Part shown: piece by piece, positions 1-9,425 of the stretch
How the letters are laid out: each line of letters opens with the position of its first letter
Numbering within the stretch: position 1 is the stretch's first letter
Assembly (NCBI GenBank): GCA_003290465.1
Contig: CP030759.1
Location: forward strand, 350,672-414,671
Direction of reading: 5' to 3'
Origin: Candidatus Sumerlaea chitinivorans
Lineage (GTDB): Bacteria > Sumerlaeota > Sumerlaeia > Sumerlaeales > Sumerlaeaceae
DNA: 64,000 bases
Notes under the pieces: generated by a model
Told to the model about the DNA's origin: nothing
The model's input: only the letters and a program-made list of their open reading frames with translations
Database searches by the model: none
Translations under genes and position numbers: made by a program

Positions 1-231
1 GACCGGATTGCACAAGGGGCAGCGGAATTTGCTGAACAGGTGTCAAACGCAATTATCGAGCGTAACGTGGGCCGATACCCGATTTTTACGACGATTGACG
101 ATCCTCTTGTCCTGCAAGAGTTAAGCAAACGATACACCTTGAAACTCGTTGCCCAACAGGTTTTTGTGATGAGAAGCTTTTGGGGACCCGAGCCCGTGCG
201 GGTACGTCGGATCGAACCCAAGCGATTTTAG
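1..231 (+). CDS. C-terminal end of an unrecognised protein (partial)
   Basis: The frame is open from base 1 to the TAG at 229-231, so this is the last 76 codons of a gene that begins outside the window. The GTG at 40 is internal and not a convincing start. The visible part is a soluble, charged sequence ending in the basic stretch RVRRIEPKRF, with no motif I recognise. The stop lies 9 bases before the next ATG, and the intervening ggagcg serves as that gene's ribosome binding site, so it is probably the upstream member of the sugar-nucleotide operon that follows. No function is assigned. Confidence 0.6.
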   Translation, partial: DRIAQGAAEFAEQVSNAIIERNVGRYPIFTTIDDPLVLQELSKRYTLKLVAQQVFVMRSFWGPEPVRVRRIEPKRF

Positions 232-240
232 GAGCGCGCA

Positions 241-1236
241 ATGTCAGAGTGGTGGAAAGGTAAGCGGGTTCTCGTAACGGGAGCCGGTGGATTTATCGGC
301 AGTCACCTTGTGGAGCGTCTATTGGATTTAGGGGCGGACGTCACTGCATTCGTGCGCTACAATGCCGCGGGGAGCCGCGGTTTGCTGGATCGGCTGCCTC
401 TCCAAGATCAAGAGCGGGTGCGTATTGTTGTGGGCGATTTGTGCGAGCCCGACGCGCTCGACGACGCGATGCGGGATCAGGAGATTGTGTTCCACCTCGC
501 GGCAATCATCGCCATCCCCTTTTCCTACTTGCGGCCCGCTCAAGTGATCGAAAACAATGTGCGCTCCACTCTCAATGTGCTCCAAGCAGCCCGACGCTTC
601 GGGGTGAAGCGCATTGTGCATACGAGTTCGAGCGAGGTTTACGGCACGGCCCGCGTTGCTCCCATTGATGAGGATCATCCCCTGCAGGCGCAGTCGCCCT
701 ATGCAGCCAGTAAAATCGCGTGCGACAAGATCGCCCAAAGTTTCCATCTCTCTTACGATTTGCCAGTTGTCACGCTGAGGCCTTTCAATACCTACGGGCC
801 GAGGCAGTCCGCGCGAGCGATCGTCCCCACAATCATTACGCAGGCACTGACCAGCAAACGGGTGTTCCTTGGTGCGATGCATCCCACCCGCGATCTCACT
901 TTTGTGAGTGATACGGTCGAGGGTTTTATCCGCATTGCTGAGACGCCAAACGTCGAGGGACGAACCTACCATATTGGGACAGGTATCGAGATTTCGGTGG
1001 GAGAACTGGCGGACCGCATTGTGCGCCTGATTGGCGGCAACATCCCCATTTTGTTTGATCCAACGCGAATTCGTCCGCCAGCGAGCGAAGTTGCGCGTCT
1101 CATCTGTGACGCAAGCCGAGCGCGGCGCGATCTCGGTTGGGAGCCCAAGGTCTCGCTCGACGAGGGACTCCAACGCACGATTGAGTGGATCGGCCAGAAT
1201 TTGGCCGCTTATCGCGCGGACATTTACAATATCTAA
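241..1236 (+). CDS. NAD-dependent sugar-nucleotide 4,6-dehydratase/epimerase (extended SDR)
   Basis: 331 aa, the full length of an extended short-chain dehydrogenase acting on nucleotide sugars. The Rossmann motif G14-x-x-G17-x-x-G20 is at the N-terminus and the catalytic pair Y154-x-x-x-K158 lies in SPYAASK. The strand before it reads TSSSEVYG; a Glu directly after the Ser is usual in 4,6-dehydratases and decarboxylases, whereas 4-epimerases tend to have Ala or Val there. The overall pattern, including AIPFSYLRP and the partner nucleotidyltransferase gene, resembles LegB-like dehydratases of nonulosonate or related surface-glycan pathways. That substrate is inferred. ATG 241 is preceded by ggagcg. 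It probably forms an operon with the nucleotidyltransferase 58 bases downstream. Confidence 0.85.
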   Translation: MSEWWKGKRVLVTGAGGFIGSHLVERLLDLGADVTAFVRYNAAGSRGLLDRLPLQDQERVRIVVGDLCEPDALDDAMRDQEIVFHLAAIIAIPFSYLRPAQVIENNVRSTLNVLQAARRFGVKRIVHTSSSEVYGTARVAPIDEDHPLQAQSPYAASKIACDKIAQSFHLSYDLPVVTLRPFNTYGPRQSARAIVPTIITQALTSKRVFLGAMHPTRDLTFVSDTVEGFIRIAETPNVEGRTYHIGTGIEISVGELADRIVRLIGGNIPILFDPTRIRPPASEVARLICDASRARRDLGWEPKVSLDEGLQRTIEWIGQNLAAYRADIYNI

Positions 1237-1294
1237 GGGCTCACGCGAAGCACGTGGGCAGGAATCAAGCACTTCAAAGCGGAGCAGGGTAGCG

Positions 1295-2005
1295 GTGACT
1301 TACAAGGCAGTGATTATGGCGGGTGGTGAAGGAACGCGGATGCGTCCGTTCACACACACCATTCCCAAACCCCTGCTTCCGCTTGGTCGCAAGCCCATTG
1401 GCCAAATCATCATTGAGCGCTTACGCGCCTGTGGGATTCGCGAGATTATCATGGCGTTGGGTTACCGCAGCGATCTGCTCCGCGCCTACTTCCAGAGCGG
1501 AGAGCAATTCGGGGTCAACATTCGCTACTTTGTCGACCCGGCCCGACTCGGAACGGCCGGAGCACTCGCTTATCTCGATGACCTCGACGTTGCACCATTT
1601 TTGGTGACGAATGGCGATATTCTCACAGATCTCGACTATGCAAGATTTCTCGAGGAACACACAGCTTCGGGCGCAGCCCTGACCGTTGCAGTGCGCACTG
1701 CTGAGATGCCGATTCCCTACGGCGTCATGGAGTTGGAAGGCGAACGCGTCAAAGGCGTTCGTGAAAAACCGGTTTATACGTATCAGTTCAATGCAGGCAT
1801 CTATGCGGTTTCACCCGAGGCACGGAAACTGGTGCCAAGGGGGCAATGTTTCCACATGACCGACCTCATCAACGCCACCATTACAGCAGGCCTCGAAGTG
1901 CGAGCCAAGGAGCTGTCAGGGCTGTGGTTTGACCTTGCGCGCGTAGATGATTTCGAAAAAGCACTTCACCAAATTGAGCAACATTATCCGGATTTGCTCT
2001 CCTAA
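1295..2005 (+). CDS. Sugar-phosphate nucleotidyltransferase
   Basis: 236 aa, NTP_transferase fold. It should couple a sugar 1-phosphate to an NTP to give an NDP-sugar in the cytoplasm. The signature loop GGEGTRMRP is at residues 10-18, the catalytic Lys is in PKPLLPL (K25), and a metal-binding Asp sits in TNGDILTDLD. It is shorter than RmlA/GlmU-type enzymes and lacks a left-handed beta-helix acyltransferase domain. The GTG at 1295 is chosen because the protein family begins a few residues before the GG loop and ggagcaggg (1281-1289) precedes it; the frame stays open further upstream through the preceding gene but that is not coding. It follows the SDR gene, so the two likely make one activated sugar. 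Confidence 0.87.
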   Translation: MTYKAVIMAGGEGTRMRPFTHTIPKPLLPLGRKPIGQIIIERLRACGIREIIMALGYRSDLLRAYFQSGEQFGVNIRYFVDPARLGTAGALAYLDDLDVAPFLVTNGDILTDLDYARFLEEHTASGAALTVAVRTAEMPIPYGVMELEGERVKGVREKPVYTYQFNAGIYAVSPEARKLVPRGQCFHMTDLINATITAGLEVRAKELSGLWFDLARVDDFEKALHQIEQHYPDLLS

Positions 2006-2154
2006 ACACAAAGCACTTGCGGCAACCTTTGGGCAATCACAGGAGGGATTGTGGCCAGTTGTGCCGTCATGCGCCGGAGCGCTACCGAAGATTCTTCGCA
2101 GTATTGCTGGATGAAAACCACAGCAGTTTTCTGGAGGATACGCCGCAGACGGAC

Positions 2155-3024
2155 TCATCGTTGGGCAGAGGCTCGACTGCGCTGCGCGCGCTCAAGAAGC
2201 GCGTCCGCACACTCGTCTGGCACGATAAGGTTCCCATGGCCGCTCCCGAGGGCAATGTCTGGCTTGATAGAGCCGTGAAAGTCGCTCCCCCCTGTCACCA
2301 CAAGGTTATAGCGTTTAGCAAGTTCCAGGTAGTGCTCGGTTTCTTCGGGCGAGTGCTCCGTGTAGTAGCACTCAATCCCACCCAGTCCAGCATCTACGAG
2401 CGTTTTCACGACGTCTTCAAGTGTCTCATTCTCGTGGAGGGCAACGAATTTGGGATGAGCAAGGACAGCCACCCCTCCGGCCTCAGTAATCATGCGCACT
2501 GCATCCACGGGCGAAAAGCGGAGGCGCTCGAAATAGGCGGCAGCCCCACGGGCGAGGTATTTTTCAAACGCTTCCTCCCACGTCGATACATACCCATGAC
2601 GTAAGAGGACGCGCGCAATGTGGGGGCGCCCGACCACTTTCCCTCCTGCCTCTGCCTCGATCTCTTCAAGCGTCACTTTCAGCCCAAGCTCATTGAGTCG
2701 ACGCACAATTTTCACATTCCGCTCATTGCGTCCTCGTACGAGCTCATCGAGTTTGTGCGCAAGCGAGTCTACGCCCTCATCGAAGCAATATCCCAGCATG
2801 TGGACCGTTTTGTTCGCGTACTCCACGCTGATCTCGACCCCAGAGAGCACTCGCACTCCCTCGCGGCGTCCTGCCTCGATAGCCTGTGAGACGCCACTAA
2901 TTGCGTCGTGGTCCGTGAGAGCAAGCGTCCGCAGGCCGAGTTTGCGAGCGAGTTGAACGAGTTCCTCCGGCGTTAGGGTACCATCGGAATGGGTGCTATG
3001 GCAGTGGAGATCGCAGCGATACAT
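2155..3024 (-). CDS. PHP-domain phosphoesterase (RNase AM / YciV-TrpH type)
   Basis: 289 aa, the usual length of the stand-alone PHP (polymerase and histidinol phosphatase) family. Metal ligands are visible in order: D5-x-H7-x-H9 in DLHCHSTHSDGT, the LTDHD motif near residue 38, the Glu of GVEIS, HPKF near residue 197 and GGSDFHG near the C-terminus. Known relatives hydrolyse 5'-phosphorylated dinucleotides or trim RNA 5' ends (RNase AM) or 3',5'-bisnucleotides; which activity applies here cannot be read from the sequence. It is convergent with the nucleotidyltransferase gene, with 149 bases between them. ATG 3024 is preceded on the minus strand by gagga. Confidence 0.85.
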   Translation of the reverse strand: MYRCDLHCHSTHSDGTLTPEELVQLARKLGLRTLALTDHDAISGVSQAIEAGRREGVRVLSGVEISVEYANKTVHMLGYCFDEGVDSLAHKLDELVRGRNERNVKIVRRLNELGLKVTLEEIEAEAGGKVVGRPHIARVLLRHGYVSTWEEAFEKYLARGAAAYFERLRFSPVDAVRMITEAGGVAVLAHPKFVALHENETLEDVVKTLVDAGLGGIECYYTEHSPEETEHYLELAKRYNLVVTGGSDFHGSIKPDIALGSGHGNLIVPDECADALLERAQRSRASAQR

Positions 3025-3132
3025 AGAAAATCGTCCTCAAGTCGTCCTCAATTGTCAACCGTTGGAGTAGATCTTTGCCCAACACGGTATTCGTTTCTTC
3101 GGCATGTGTTCTGGAAGGCTAATGCGCTTACC

Positions 3133-3801
3133 CTACCGTGTGGGAGGCGTGGGCTTGGGGAATCGCGGCACCGTCATCACGGGTTCCTGCTTCTTCGCCC
3201 CAAAACGCTGTTGGTATTTCTCCATCGCTTTCTGCTCGAGAGGTTTGGGGGATTCTGGCGTGCCGTACATGACGGTGTTCACAATGTTGCGGGCCATCGT
3301 CCGCAGCAGGCGCTCACGCGCCTCGGTTTGTGTTTCTTCAATACTTCGCCGCGAATCGCTGAAGTATTGTATAGTGGCGGGAACTCGGTAGCGCGCGATG
3401 GGGGCCACTCGGTTGGTATCGTAGGGATCCCAAAGCTCAACAATGCACTCCATTTCCATGACGTTGACCAGTGGGAAACGATCACCACTGGTTGCCGAGG
3501 AATAATCGCGGAACGATTTGATGCGGCCCTCCAGTCGCACGTCTGCACGTTCGTTTTGCACTACTTCGAGCCGCCCATCCGACATGAACTCATCGTTCAC
3601 ATACAGCGTGAGGTCCGCTTGTGCCCCAAACAGCCGCGAACTGTTGCGAAACTCCGGAATATAAATGCGCTTGATGTATTCGGGGAGCGTGCGGGTTGGT
3701 GGCGACACGGTTGCGCACGCCGTGACAGCACAAAGAACCAGCAACACTAATCCGCTTTTTACAACCTGCCCAGCTTGCTTTGTGATCATAGTAGGTTCCA
3801 T
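3133..3801 (-). CDS. LptE-like LPS-assembly lipoprotein
   Basis: About 222 aa from the ATG at 3801; an ATG at 3789 and a TTG at 3837 are alternatives, and none has a strong ribosome binding site. A lipoprotein signal peptide ends in the lipobox VTAC, giving a lipidated Cys. The mature part begins with IYIPEFRNSS and continues with ADLTLYVNDEFMSDGRLEVV and DVRLEGRIKSF. This is the fold pattern of LptE, which plugs the LptD porin that inserts LPS into the outer membrane. A Pro/Lys-rich tail follows. It lies just downstream of a LolA-like gene on the same strand, an outer-membrane biogenesis pairing. No lptD is in the window. Confidence 0.72.
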   Translation of the reverse strand: MEPTMITKQAGQVVKSGLVLLVLCAVTACATVSPPTRTLPEYIKRIYIPEFRNSSRLFGAQADLTLYVNDEFMSDGRLEVVQNERADVRLEGRIKSFRDYSSATSGDRFPLVNVMEMECIVELWDPYDTNRVAPIARYRVPATIQYFSDSRRSIEETQTEARERLLRTMARNIVNTVMYGTPESPKPLEQKAMEKYQQRFGAKKQEPVMTVPRFPKPTPPTR

Positions 3802-3866
3802 TTCGCTCACGGTTCGCTCACGGTCGACTTTCAGCAACGTGGGGGGAAATCGTCAATCCTTTTTAA

Positions 3867-4625
3867 CTAACGAATATCCACGGTTTGCGCATCGCGTGGG
3901 AAGCGCGGCATAAACGTCGTGTCTGCGATATCGCCGTTGAATTGCAGCGAAGCTGAGTCCAGCGTGGCCCGAATTACCCCCTCATCCCACTGCACTACCT
4001 CGAATTCCACCGGAATGAGATCCTTTGCAGAGAGACGCATGCGCAGCATGCGAAAGGGAGCGCTCTCGGCCTCGATTGGTGTGAGTTCAACGGTCGTCAG
4101 CTTGACGTCGGGCGTCTTCTCTGCAAGCGCGACACGATACACCTTGAGGATATCCTCCGTCCGAGCTCCGAAACCCAAAAGCATGTAGTTGAGCTGAGTG
4201 ATGGGTTGATCGGTGGGAATCCGATAGCGTTCCACCTGCTTGAGTTGCGGCACGTAGCGATAGGAGTAGCCGTCAGCAATAATGGTCGTTGTGGCGTGGG
4301 GAGGATCGTAGTCGGCTCGGAAACGGTCAGGTTTCTTGAGATAAAATTTGCCGGAGGATTCGATTTTTTCTCCGAACGTGGCATCCACGGTTACCTGACG
4401 GAATTTGCCAGTGACCGTAAGGATCTCGGCGTATTTTGTTTCAAGTTGGCGGAGGATTTGCACAGCTCGCGCTTGGTTGTTAGCATGAGCAGGACGGGGC
4501 GATTGGGGAGCCGTTTTCGTCGCCGGCAGCGTCGTTTCGCTCACCTCAGAAGGATCTGCTGACACTACACGAGCAAGTAATGCCGTACTCAGAGTTAGCA
4601 GCAAAATTAGGGCATAGTGTTGCAT
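3867..4625 (-). CDS. LolA-like periplasmic lipoprotein carrier
   Basis: 252 aa from the ATG at 4625, which gives a clean signal peptide (MQHYALILLL through VVSA). The open frame extends to 4757 but the extra residues do not look like an export signal. After a Pro/Ala/Thr-rich linker the sequence has the LolA pattern: LETKYAEILTVTGKFRQVT, a GKFYLKKPDRFRADY strand and IADGYSYRYVP, forming the incomplete beta-barrel that shields lipoprotein acyl chains during transfer to the outer membrane. It is somewhat longer than E. coli LolA (about 200 aa). The LptE-like gene follows after 65 bases on the same strand, suggesting co-transcription. Confidence 0.75.
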   Translation of the reverse strand: MQHYALILLLTLSTALLARVVSADPSEVSETTLPATKTAPQSPRPAHANNQARAVQILRQLETKYAEILTVTGKFRQVTVDATFGEKIESSGKFYLKKPDRFRADYDPPHATTTIIADGYSYRYVPQLKQVERYRIPTDQPITQLNYMLLGFGARTEDILKVYRVALAEKTPDVKLTTVELTPIEAESAPFRMLRMRLSAKDLIPVEFEVVQWDEGVIRATLDSASLQFNGDIADTTFMPRFPRDAQTVDIR

Positions 4626-5001
4626 TCGGTCTACCCATGGACGTTTGTCAGTGCCGACGGTCGTAGGTGGAATTCCTAATTTCATATTTTCGAAGCACAC
4701 AGTGGCATATGAATTTATTCCCCACTCGCTCACCAAAAGGACTCCACGCTTCCCCATCCGTAGGCCTTTATTGTTCTCTCTAACCCTTGGTCCTCACCGA
4801 CCGGTCAGTTTTCTGGTTCTTGTCAACAACACAGATGTTTCCAGCTCAGTCATTTAGCTCGCGACCCTGAGAGCAATTATCTCATAGGATTTTCTTCTTG
4901 CGAATCCTAAAAGTTCTCTAAACACTTTATCTTTTGAGAGACGGAGAGCCACGCTTGGCCCGCCTCCTAATCTGTCCCGGCTCAGATTTGGAGGGTCAAA
5001 A
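4626..5001 (+). other. 376-base divergent intergenic region
   Basis: It separates the leftward lolA-like gene from the rightward response regulator and must hold both promoters. An inverted repeat AGGATT/AATCCT (4886-4891 and 4903-4908, loop 11) lies about 95 bases before the response regulator start and could be an operator. I see no convincing -35/-10 pair and no supported open reading frame. Confidence 0.4.
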
Positions 5002-5442
5002 ATGAGAATCCTGTTGATTGACGACAACCCCGATGCAGCGATGGTCGTTGCAAGCTTCTTGAAAGCGCTCGACCACCAAGTCTTCCCCTACAATGACGCG
5101 CGCGAAGCGCTATTGTGGTTAAAAGACATTCGGCCTGAGCTCGTGATCGCAGACTTGGACATGCCCGGCATGAGCGGCTTCGAGTTCTTGAGGCGGTTTC
5201 GTGCTTACACATCATTTGCATCCACGCCTGTGGTTTGCGTCACAGGCACCGAGGCGACAGATGAAGAGATTTATGCGGCGGGATTTGCTGCGATCCTTCG
5301 CAAACCAGTAACGCTGTCGGATGTCATGGACTGCATCGACCAAGTGACCGAGCAGAAGCAGAAGGATAGCTCGATTGTGGCCCCAGAGGAAGCGACCGGA
5401 GGGGAGCAGGGCATTTCTTCGGTAAATGGCTCAAATCCTTAG
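5002..5442 (+). CDS. Single-domain response regulator (CheY-like)
   Basis: 146 aa: one receiver domain of about 118 residues plus a short polar tail rich in Glu, Gly and Ser. The acidic pocket is D7-D8, the phospho-acceptor is D51 in ADLDMPGMSG, the conserved Thr is in VCVTGTEA, and the Lys in LRKPV. There is no output domain, so it probably acts by protein-protein contact, like CheY or phosphorelay intermediates. A strong ribosome binding site (ggaggg) precedes ATG 5002. No histidine kinase is adjacent; its partner is unknown. ftsK follows 153 bases later on the same strand. Confidence 0.88.
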   Translation: MRILLIDDNPDAAMVVASFLKALDHQVFPYNDAREALLWLKDIRPELVIADLDMPGMSGFEFLRRFRAYTSFASTPVVCVTGTEATDEEIYAAGFAAILRKPVTLSDVMDCIDQVTEQKQKDSSIVAPEEATGGEQGISSVNGSNP

Positions 5443-5595
5443 TGGGGCCAAACGGCTAAATTGCTTGACGACCTGCACCCGAAAGTGCCTATCTGAGATA
5501 AAAGTGAACCCAAATTCCCCGGTGAGGGAAGGGCTCCAGTGGACAGCTGTCCTATCGCAAAAGGGCAGCTAATGTGAATGTAGAGGGTTCCCAAA

Positions 5596-8127
5596 ATGTT
5601 CAACACGCAAGCGCGCCGCTCCGAGCGCATCTTCGGGCTCCGACCTGAAACTCTAAACGACATCGTCGCCCTAACAATCTTCCTCGTCGGACTGCTTCTT
5701 TTCCTCTCCCTTGCTACCCAAACGAGCCAAGGCAATCTCATTGGCCGCTTAGGCGAACTTGTTTACCAGGTACTAAGTTTTGTTTTTGGTGTATACGTTG
5801 CCTACGTTCCAGTGCTGCTGATTTTGGGATGGGGAGTCTCCTTTTGGAGCGGTCGCCGGTGGCGGCACGTCCCAGCGCGGGTGGCCGGCCTTTTCCTTAC
5901 GATGGTGTGGGTCTGTGCGATCCTTGCTCTGCCCTATGCTGAGGCGGACTTCGCCAAAGAAAACGGTTTCCGAGTTGGGGGTGCGATCGGCAATTTCCTT
6001 GTGCACCGCGAGTGCCTGAACCTGAAAGGAACGTTTGGGCCGGTCGGGTGCTGGATCCTCTTTCTGGGGGGATTGATTATCTCTTTGCTCGTTGCAGCGG
6101 ATGTACAGCTACGTCCCATGTTTGTCCGGCTGTGGAGTGGACTGCGTCAACTCCACCCATCCAGATTTTTTGCCGGACGGGCAGAGCGCCCAAGCATGTT
6201 TGAACGTGTAAGCGCCTCGTTGGGACTCGAGGCGACAGGCGAGGAAGAACCTGTCGAACGCGTTGAGCTTGCCCCACAGGGATCCGTTCCCACTAAAACG
6301 GCTGCCAATACAATTCCCTTTGCGAGCGGAGGAGGCACTGTTCCTGACGTAAGCCGGGTCAAAGAGGGAGTATTGCGTCCCCGGCCTGCATTCAGCGAAG
6401 CTGCGGAGACACCGAACCGAGAGTCCGAGGAAGACCGCGAGCAGAGCACTTTTGCATGTGGTGATCAGAAGGCCAATCAGGAAGAGGCTGCGCCTGATGA
6501 TCTTGTCGCTTTAGCGCAGCAACAGGCGCGCGCCCCTGAGGTTCATGCCTATGTACCGCCACCGGTGGACCTCTTCCGCAAACCGGATCTACGCGTTGCT
6601 CGGCAGTCTCACGACGAAATCCGGCGGCGCAGCGAGGTGCTGGAGAGAACTTTAGCCGAATTCGATGTCCGTGCCACGGTGGTTAATGTGGAACAGGGGC
6701 CCACGGTGACGTGCTTTGAGCTCGAGCTCGAACCGGGAACCAAAATCTCGAAGTTGACGGGGCTTGAGGACAACATTGCGATGGCGATGCGCGCGCAATC
6801 GGTGCGCATCATTGCCCCAATTCCGGGGAAAGGGACTGTGGGGCTCGAAATTCCGAATAGCCACCGCTCGCCAGTCTTCTTACGGGAGATTCTGGAGACA
6901 GAGGCATTCATGTCCAAAACCTCGCCACTTGCTTTCGCGCTCGGCAAGACAATCACAGGCGAGCCCTACGTCTGCGACTTGGCCCAAATGCCACACCTGT
7001 TGATTGCCGGTACCACGGGTTCTGGTAAATCGGTGTGCCTGAACGCGATTATTTGTTCGATTCTCTACCGCATGGAGCCCGACCGCGTGAAATTCATCAT
7101 GATTGACCCGAAGCGAGTCGAGCTCAACGTGTACCGTGATATCCCGCATCTGCTGGCACCGGTGGTGTGCGAGCCCAAGCAAGCCGCGAACGCTCTCGCA
7201 TGGGCGGTGAAAGAAATGGATTCGCGCTACAAGAAGCTCGAGGCCCTTGGGGTGCGGAACATCGACGGCTACAATGCCATCGTATGTTCCGATCAGCCGC
7301 ATCCAAAAGCCATGGGTCAGCAGCTCGAGTATATGCCTCACATCGTCATTGTGGTAGATGAGCTTTCCGACCTCATGCTGCTTGCACGCAACGAGGTGGA
7401 GGAAAGCATCGTGCGGCTCGCTCAAATGTCGCGTGCGGTGGGGATGCACCTGATTGTGGCTACCCAGCGTCCCTCGGTCAACGTTATCACCGGTATCATC
7501 AAGGCCAACTTCCCCTGCCGAATTGCTTTCCAAGTTTCGAGTAAAGTCGACTCCCGCACCATTCTTGATTGTGCCGGCGCTGAGGCGCTTTTAGGGAAAG
7601 GCGACATGCTCTTCTCTATGGCGGGAGCACCCAAGCCCATTCGCATTCAGGCGTGTTACGTAGCTGATGATGAAGTCGAGTGTTTTGCGAACTACCTGCG
7701 CCAGCAAGCCCGACCCAACTACCTGCAGGTGGACTTCTCGAACAGTCTCGACGATGAGACAACAGGCGAGAGAGAGTTCGAGGGCGATAATTTGGGTGAG
7801 TCGCTCGCCGTTGGCACAACTGAGTCCGCGATGGGTGGGAGCGGCGCATCACGTCCGCGTGAGGGACGCGATGAAGATGATCCCGATGTCATTGACGAAC
7901 TTTTGGTGCGCGATGCCGCGCGTGTAATTCTGCAGGCGCGCTCTGCAAGTATTTCTCTTCTCCAGAGGCGCTTAAGAATCGGATTTGCTCGAGCTGGCCG
8001 CATCATGGACATCCTTCATGAGCGCGGAATCGTAGGGCCCAGCATAGGGAGCAAGCCCCGCGAAATCCTTGTCGATCCTGAGGAATACCTCGCTGAACTC
8101 GAGGACGAAAGTCAGATGCGCTTCTGA
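5596..8127 (+). CDS. ftsK: DNA translocase FtsK/SpoIIIE
   Basis: 843 aa. It couples chromosome segregation to division by pumping DNA through the closing septum. The N-terminal part (about residues 20-190) has four hydrophobic membrane segments, followed by a variable acidic linker to about residue 310. The motor has Walker A GTTGSGKS at 472-479 and Walker B with D588-E589 in VVDELSDLM. The C-terminal gamma domain is a winged helix (from about LLVRDAARVIL to the end) that reads polar KOPS/SRS-type sequences. Length is typical of SpoIIIE/FtsK proteins with short linkers. The start at ATG 5596 places about 25 residues before the first membrane segment. Confidence 0.95.
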   Translation: MFNTQARRSERIFGLRPETLNDIVALTIFLVGLLLFLSLATQTSQGNLIGRLGELVYQVLSFVFGVYVAYVPVLLILGWGVSFWSGRRWRHVPARVAGLFLTMVWVCAILALPYAEADFAKENGFRVGGAIGNFLVHRECLNLKGTFGPVGCWILFLGGLIISLLVAADVQLRPMFVRLWSGLRQLHPSRFFAGRAERPSMFERVSASLGLEATGEEEPVERVELAPQGSVPTKTAANTIPFASGGGTVPDVSRVKEGVLRPRPAFSEAAETPNRESEEDREQSTFACGDQKANQEEAAPDDLVALAQQQARAPEVHAYVPPPVDLFRKPDLRVARQSHDEIRRRSEVLERTLAEFDVRATVVNVEQGPTVTCFELELEPGTKISKLTGLEDNIAMAMRAQSVRIIAPIPGKGTVGLEIPNSHRSPVFLREILETEAFMSKTSPLAFALGKTITGEPYVCDLAQMPHLLIAGTTGSGKSVCLNAIICSILYRMEPDRVKFIMIDPKRVELNVYRDIPHLLAPVVCEPKQAANALAWAVKEMDSRYKKLEALGVRNIDGYNAIVCSDQPHPKAMGQQLEYMPHIVIVVDELSDLMLLARNEVEESIVRLAQMSRAVGMHLIVATQRPSVNVITGIIKANFPCRIAFQVSSKVDSRTILDCAGAEALLGKGDMLFSMAGAPKPIRIQACYVADDEVECFANYLRQQARPNYLQVDFSNSLDDETTGEREFEGDNLGESLAVGTTESAMGGSGASRPREGRDEDDPDVIDELLVRDAARVILQARSASISLLQRRLRIGFARAGRIMDILHERGIVGPSIGSKPREILVDPEEYLAELEDESQMRF

Positions 8128-8262
8128 AACGTGGCGTAATACAGAGCCGGAACCCTGCCGCTTTCCCGGAAACAATTTGTGACTGTGAGTTGTCTTGTGT
8201 TGATTGAACGGAAAGAAAAGCATCAGTCTCACCTGACGCCAGCACAAACAGAGAAGTGAACA

Positions 8263-9147
8263 TTGAGCGGTGGGCTAAACCATAGAATTTTTATTGTCTT
8301 GGGACTGCTTGTCCTGCTCACCGAGTTTGGTCCGGCTGCCAGCCAAAAATCCTTGGCGCCTCAAGTGCTTGGCATCCGAGTAGTGGGCACAGCCAGCTTT
8401 CAGGATCGAAAAACGGCCCTGATCTACGACGAAAATAGTCAAACCGAGGCCTTTTTCCGTGTCGGCGATTTGCTCTATGGCTACCGTATTCTCGATATTG
8501 CTCCCACGCTGATCGTGCTGGAAAAGGGGGGAATCCGTTACGACATGGCGTTCCAACCCATGCCGCTTGCCCCTCCCTCTGTGGCTCCTCCGTCCCCTTC
8601 GCCCCGAATAGAACCGAATATTTATACCCAACCTGCAATTGCTCGAGCAGCGCCGAATCTCTACGTGCCTCCCAGCGCTGCAACCCAATGGGATCGTTGG
8701 GCAGCTCCTCCCGCCGCACCCTCGACTGCGATCGCAACGGAATTGGGCGGACGGTTCGCGTTTCCGCTTCAGAGGTATAAGCGCGTGAGCAGTCCATTTG
8801 GTTATCGCCGTCATCCCATTCGGGGAGGCGTCCGGATGCATAAGGGGATCGATCTGGCGTCTTGGACAGGAACGAAGATCTTTGCGGCGGATAGTGGGAC
8901 TGTTATTCACAGTGGCTGGCTTGGTGGCTACGGCTACTGCGTGATGGTGGACCACCACAACGGCTATGTCACCGTCTACGGCCATTGTTCACGTCTTCTT
9001 GTCGACGTGGGGGACAACGTGCGTCGTGGTGATTATATCGCGCAAGTTGGGTCTACAGGGGCATCCACCGGACCTCATCTTCACTTTGAGGTGCGGCGCA
9101 ACGGCGTCCCTATCGATCCCGCACCGTTCCTCCGAAAGGGACTGTGA
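8263..9147 (+). CDS. Exported M23-family metallopeptidase (LytM domain)
   Basis: 294 aa from a TTG start at 8263. A signal peptide-like hydrophobic stretch (IFIVLGLLVLLTEFG) is followed by a small N-terminal domain that resembles periplasmic secretion-pilot segments, then a Pro-rich linker (about 100-150). The M23 peptidoglycan endopeptidase domain occupies about residues 165-294. Zinc ligands are intact: H193 and D197 in MHKGIDLA, and H272-L-H274 in GPHLHFEV, so it is predicted active and not a NlpD/EnvC-like degenerate activator. It lies 135 bases after ftsK, fitting a role in septal or general wall remodelling. The start codon is uncertain because no ATG fits. Confidence 0.85.
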   Translation: MSGGLNHRIFIVLGLLVLLTEFGPAASQKSLAPQVLGIRVVGTASFQDRKTALIYDENSQTEAFFRVGDLLYGYRILDIAPTLIVLEKGGIRYDMAFQPMPLAPPSVAPPSPSPRIEPNIYTQPAIARAAPNLYVPPSAATQWDRWAAPPAAPSTAIATELGGRFAFPLQRYKRVSSPFGYRRHPIRGGVRMHKGIDLASWTGTKIFAADSGTVIHSGWLGGYGYCVMVDHHNGYVTVYGHCSRLLVDVGDNVRRGDYIAQVGSTGASTGPHLHFEVRRNGVPIDPAPFLRKGL

Positions 9148-9425
9148 TTTTAGCGAAAGCAGCACCTGAGCGCCATTGGGTCAAGTAATTACAAATCAAT
9201 GCTTTGTGATCCAACTCCTTTGGTTGCGCCTTTGTTGTGAATACTTCACGGCAGAACAAAGACATTGGAGGGACTCGGGGATCCAAACTCGGCGGTAACA
9301 GCTTGGCCTCGAGCTGTCACCTCGCCTTCCGAGTCTCCGCAGGTACGAGGAGACTCCTTATTTGGAAACTCTCGAGTGGAGCAAGCCTCCGCGGCGTGGT
9401 GGCGAGGAGGTTTCAAGGGAAGTAT

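Noticed and set aside
328-1272. 314-codon minus-strand frame opposite the SDR gene
   Set aside because: The plus-strand protein is a complete, well-recognised enzyme; the antisense sequence shows no fold or motif.
1031-1294. In-frame upstream extension of the nucleotidyltransferase frame
   Set aside because: It overlaps the SDR gene in another frame, has no family similarity, and the GTG at 1295 has a ribosome binding site and the correct N-terminus.
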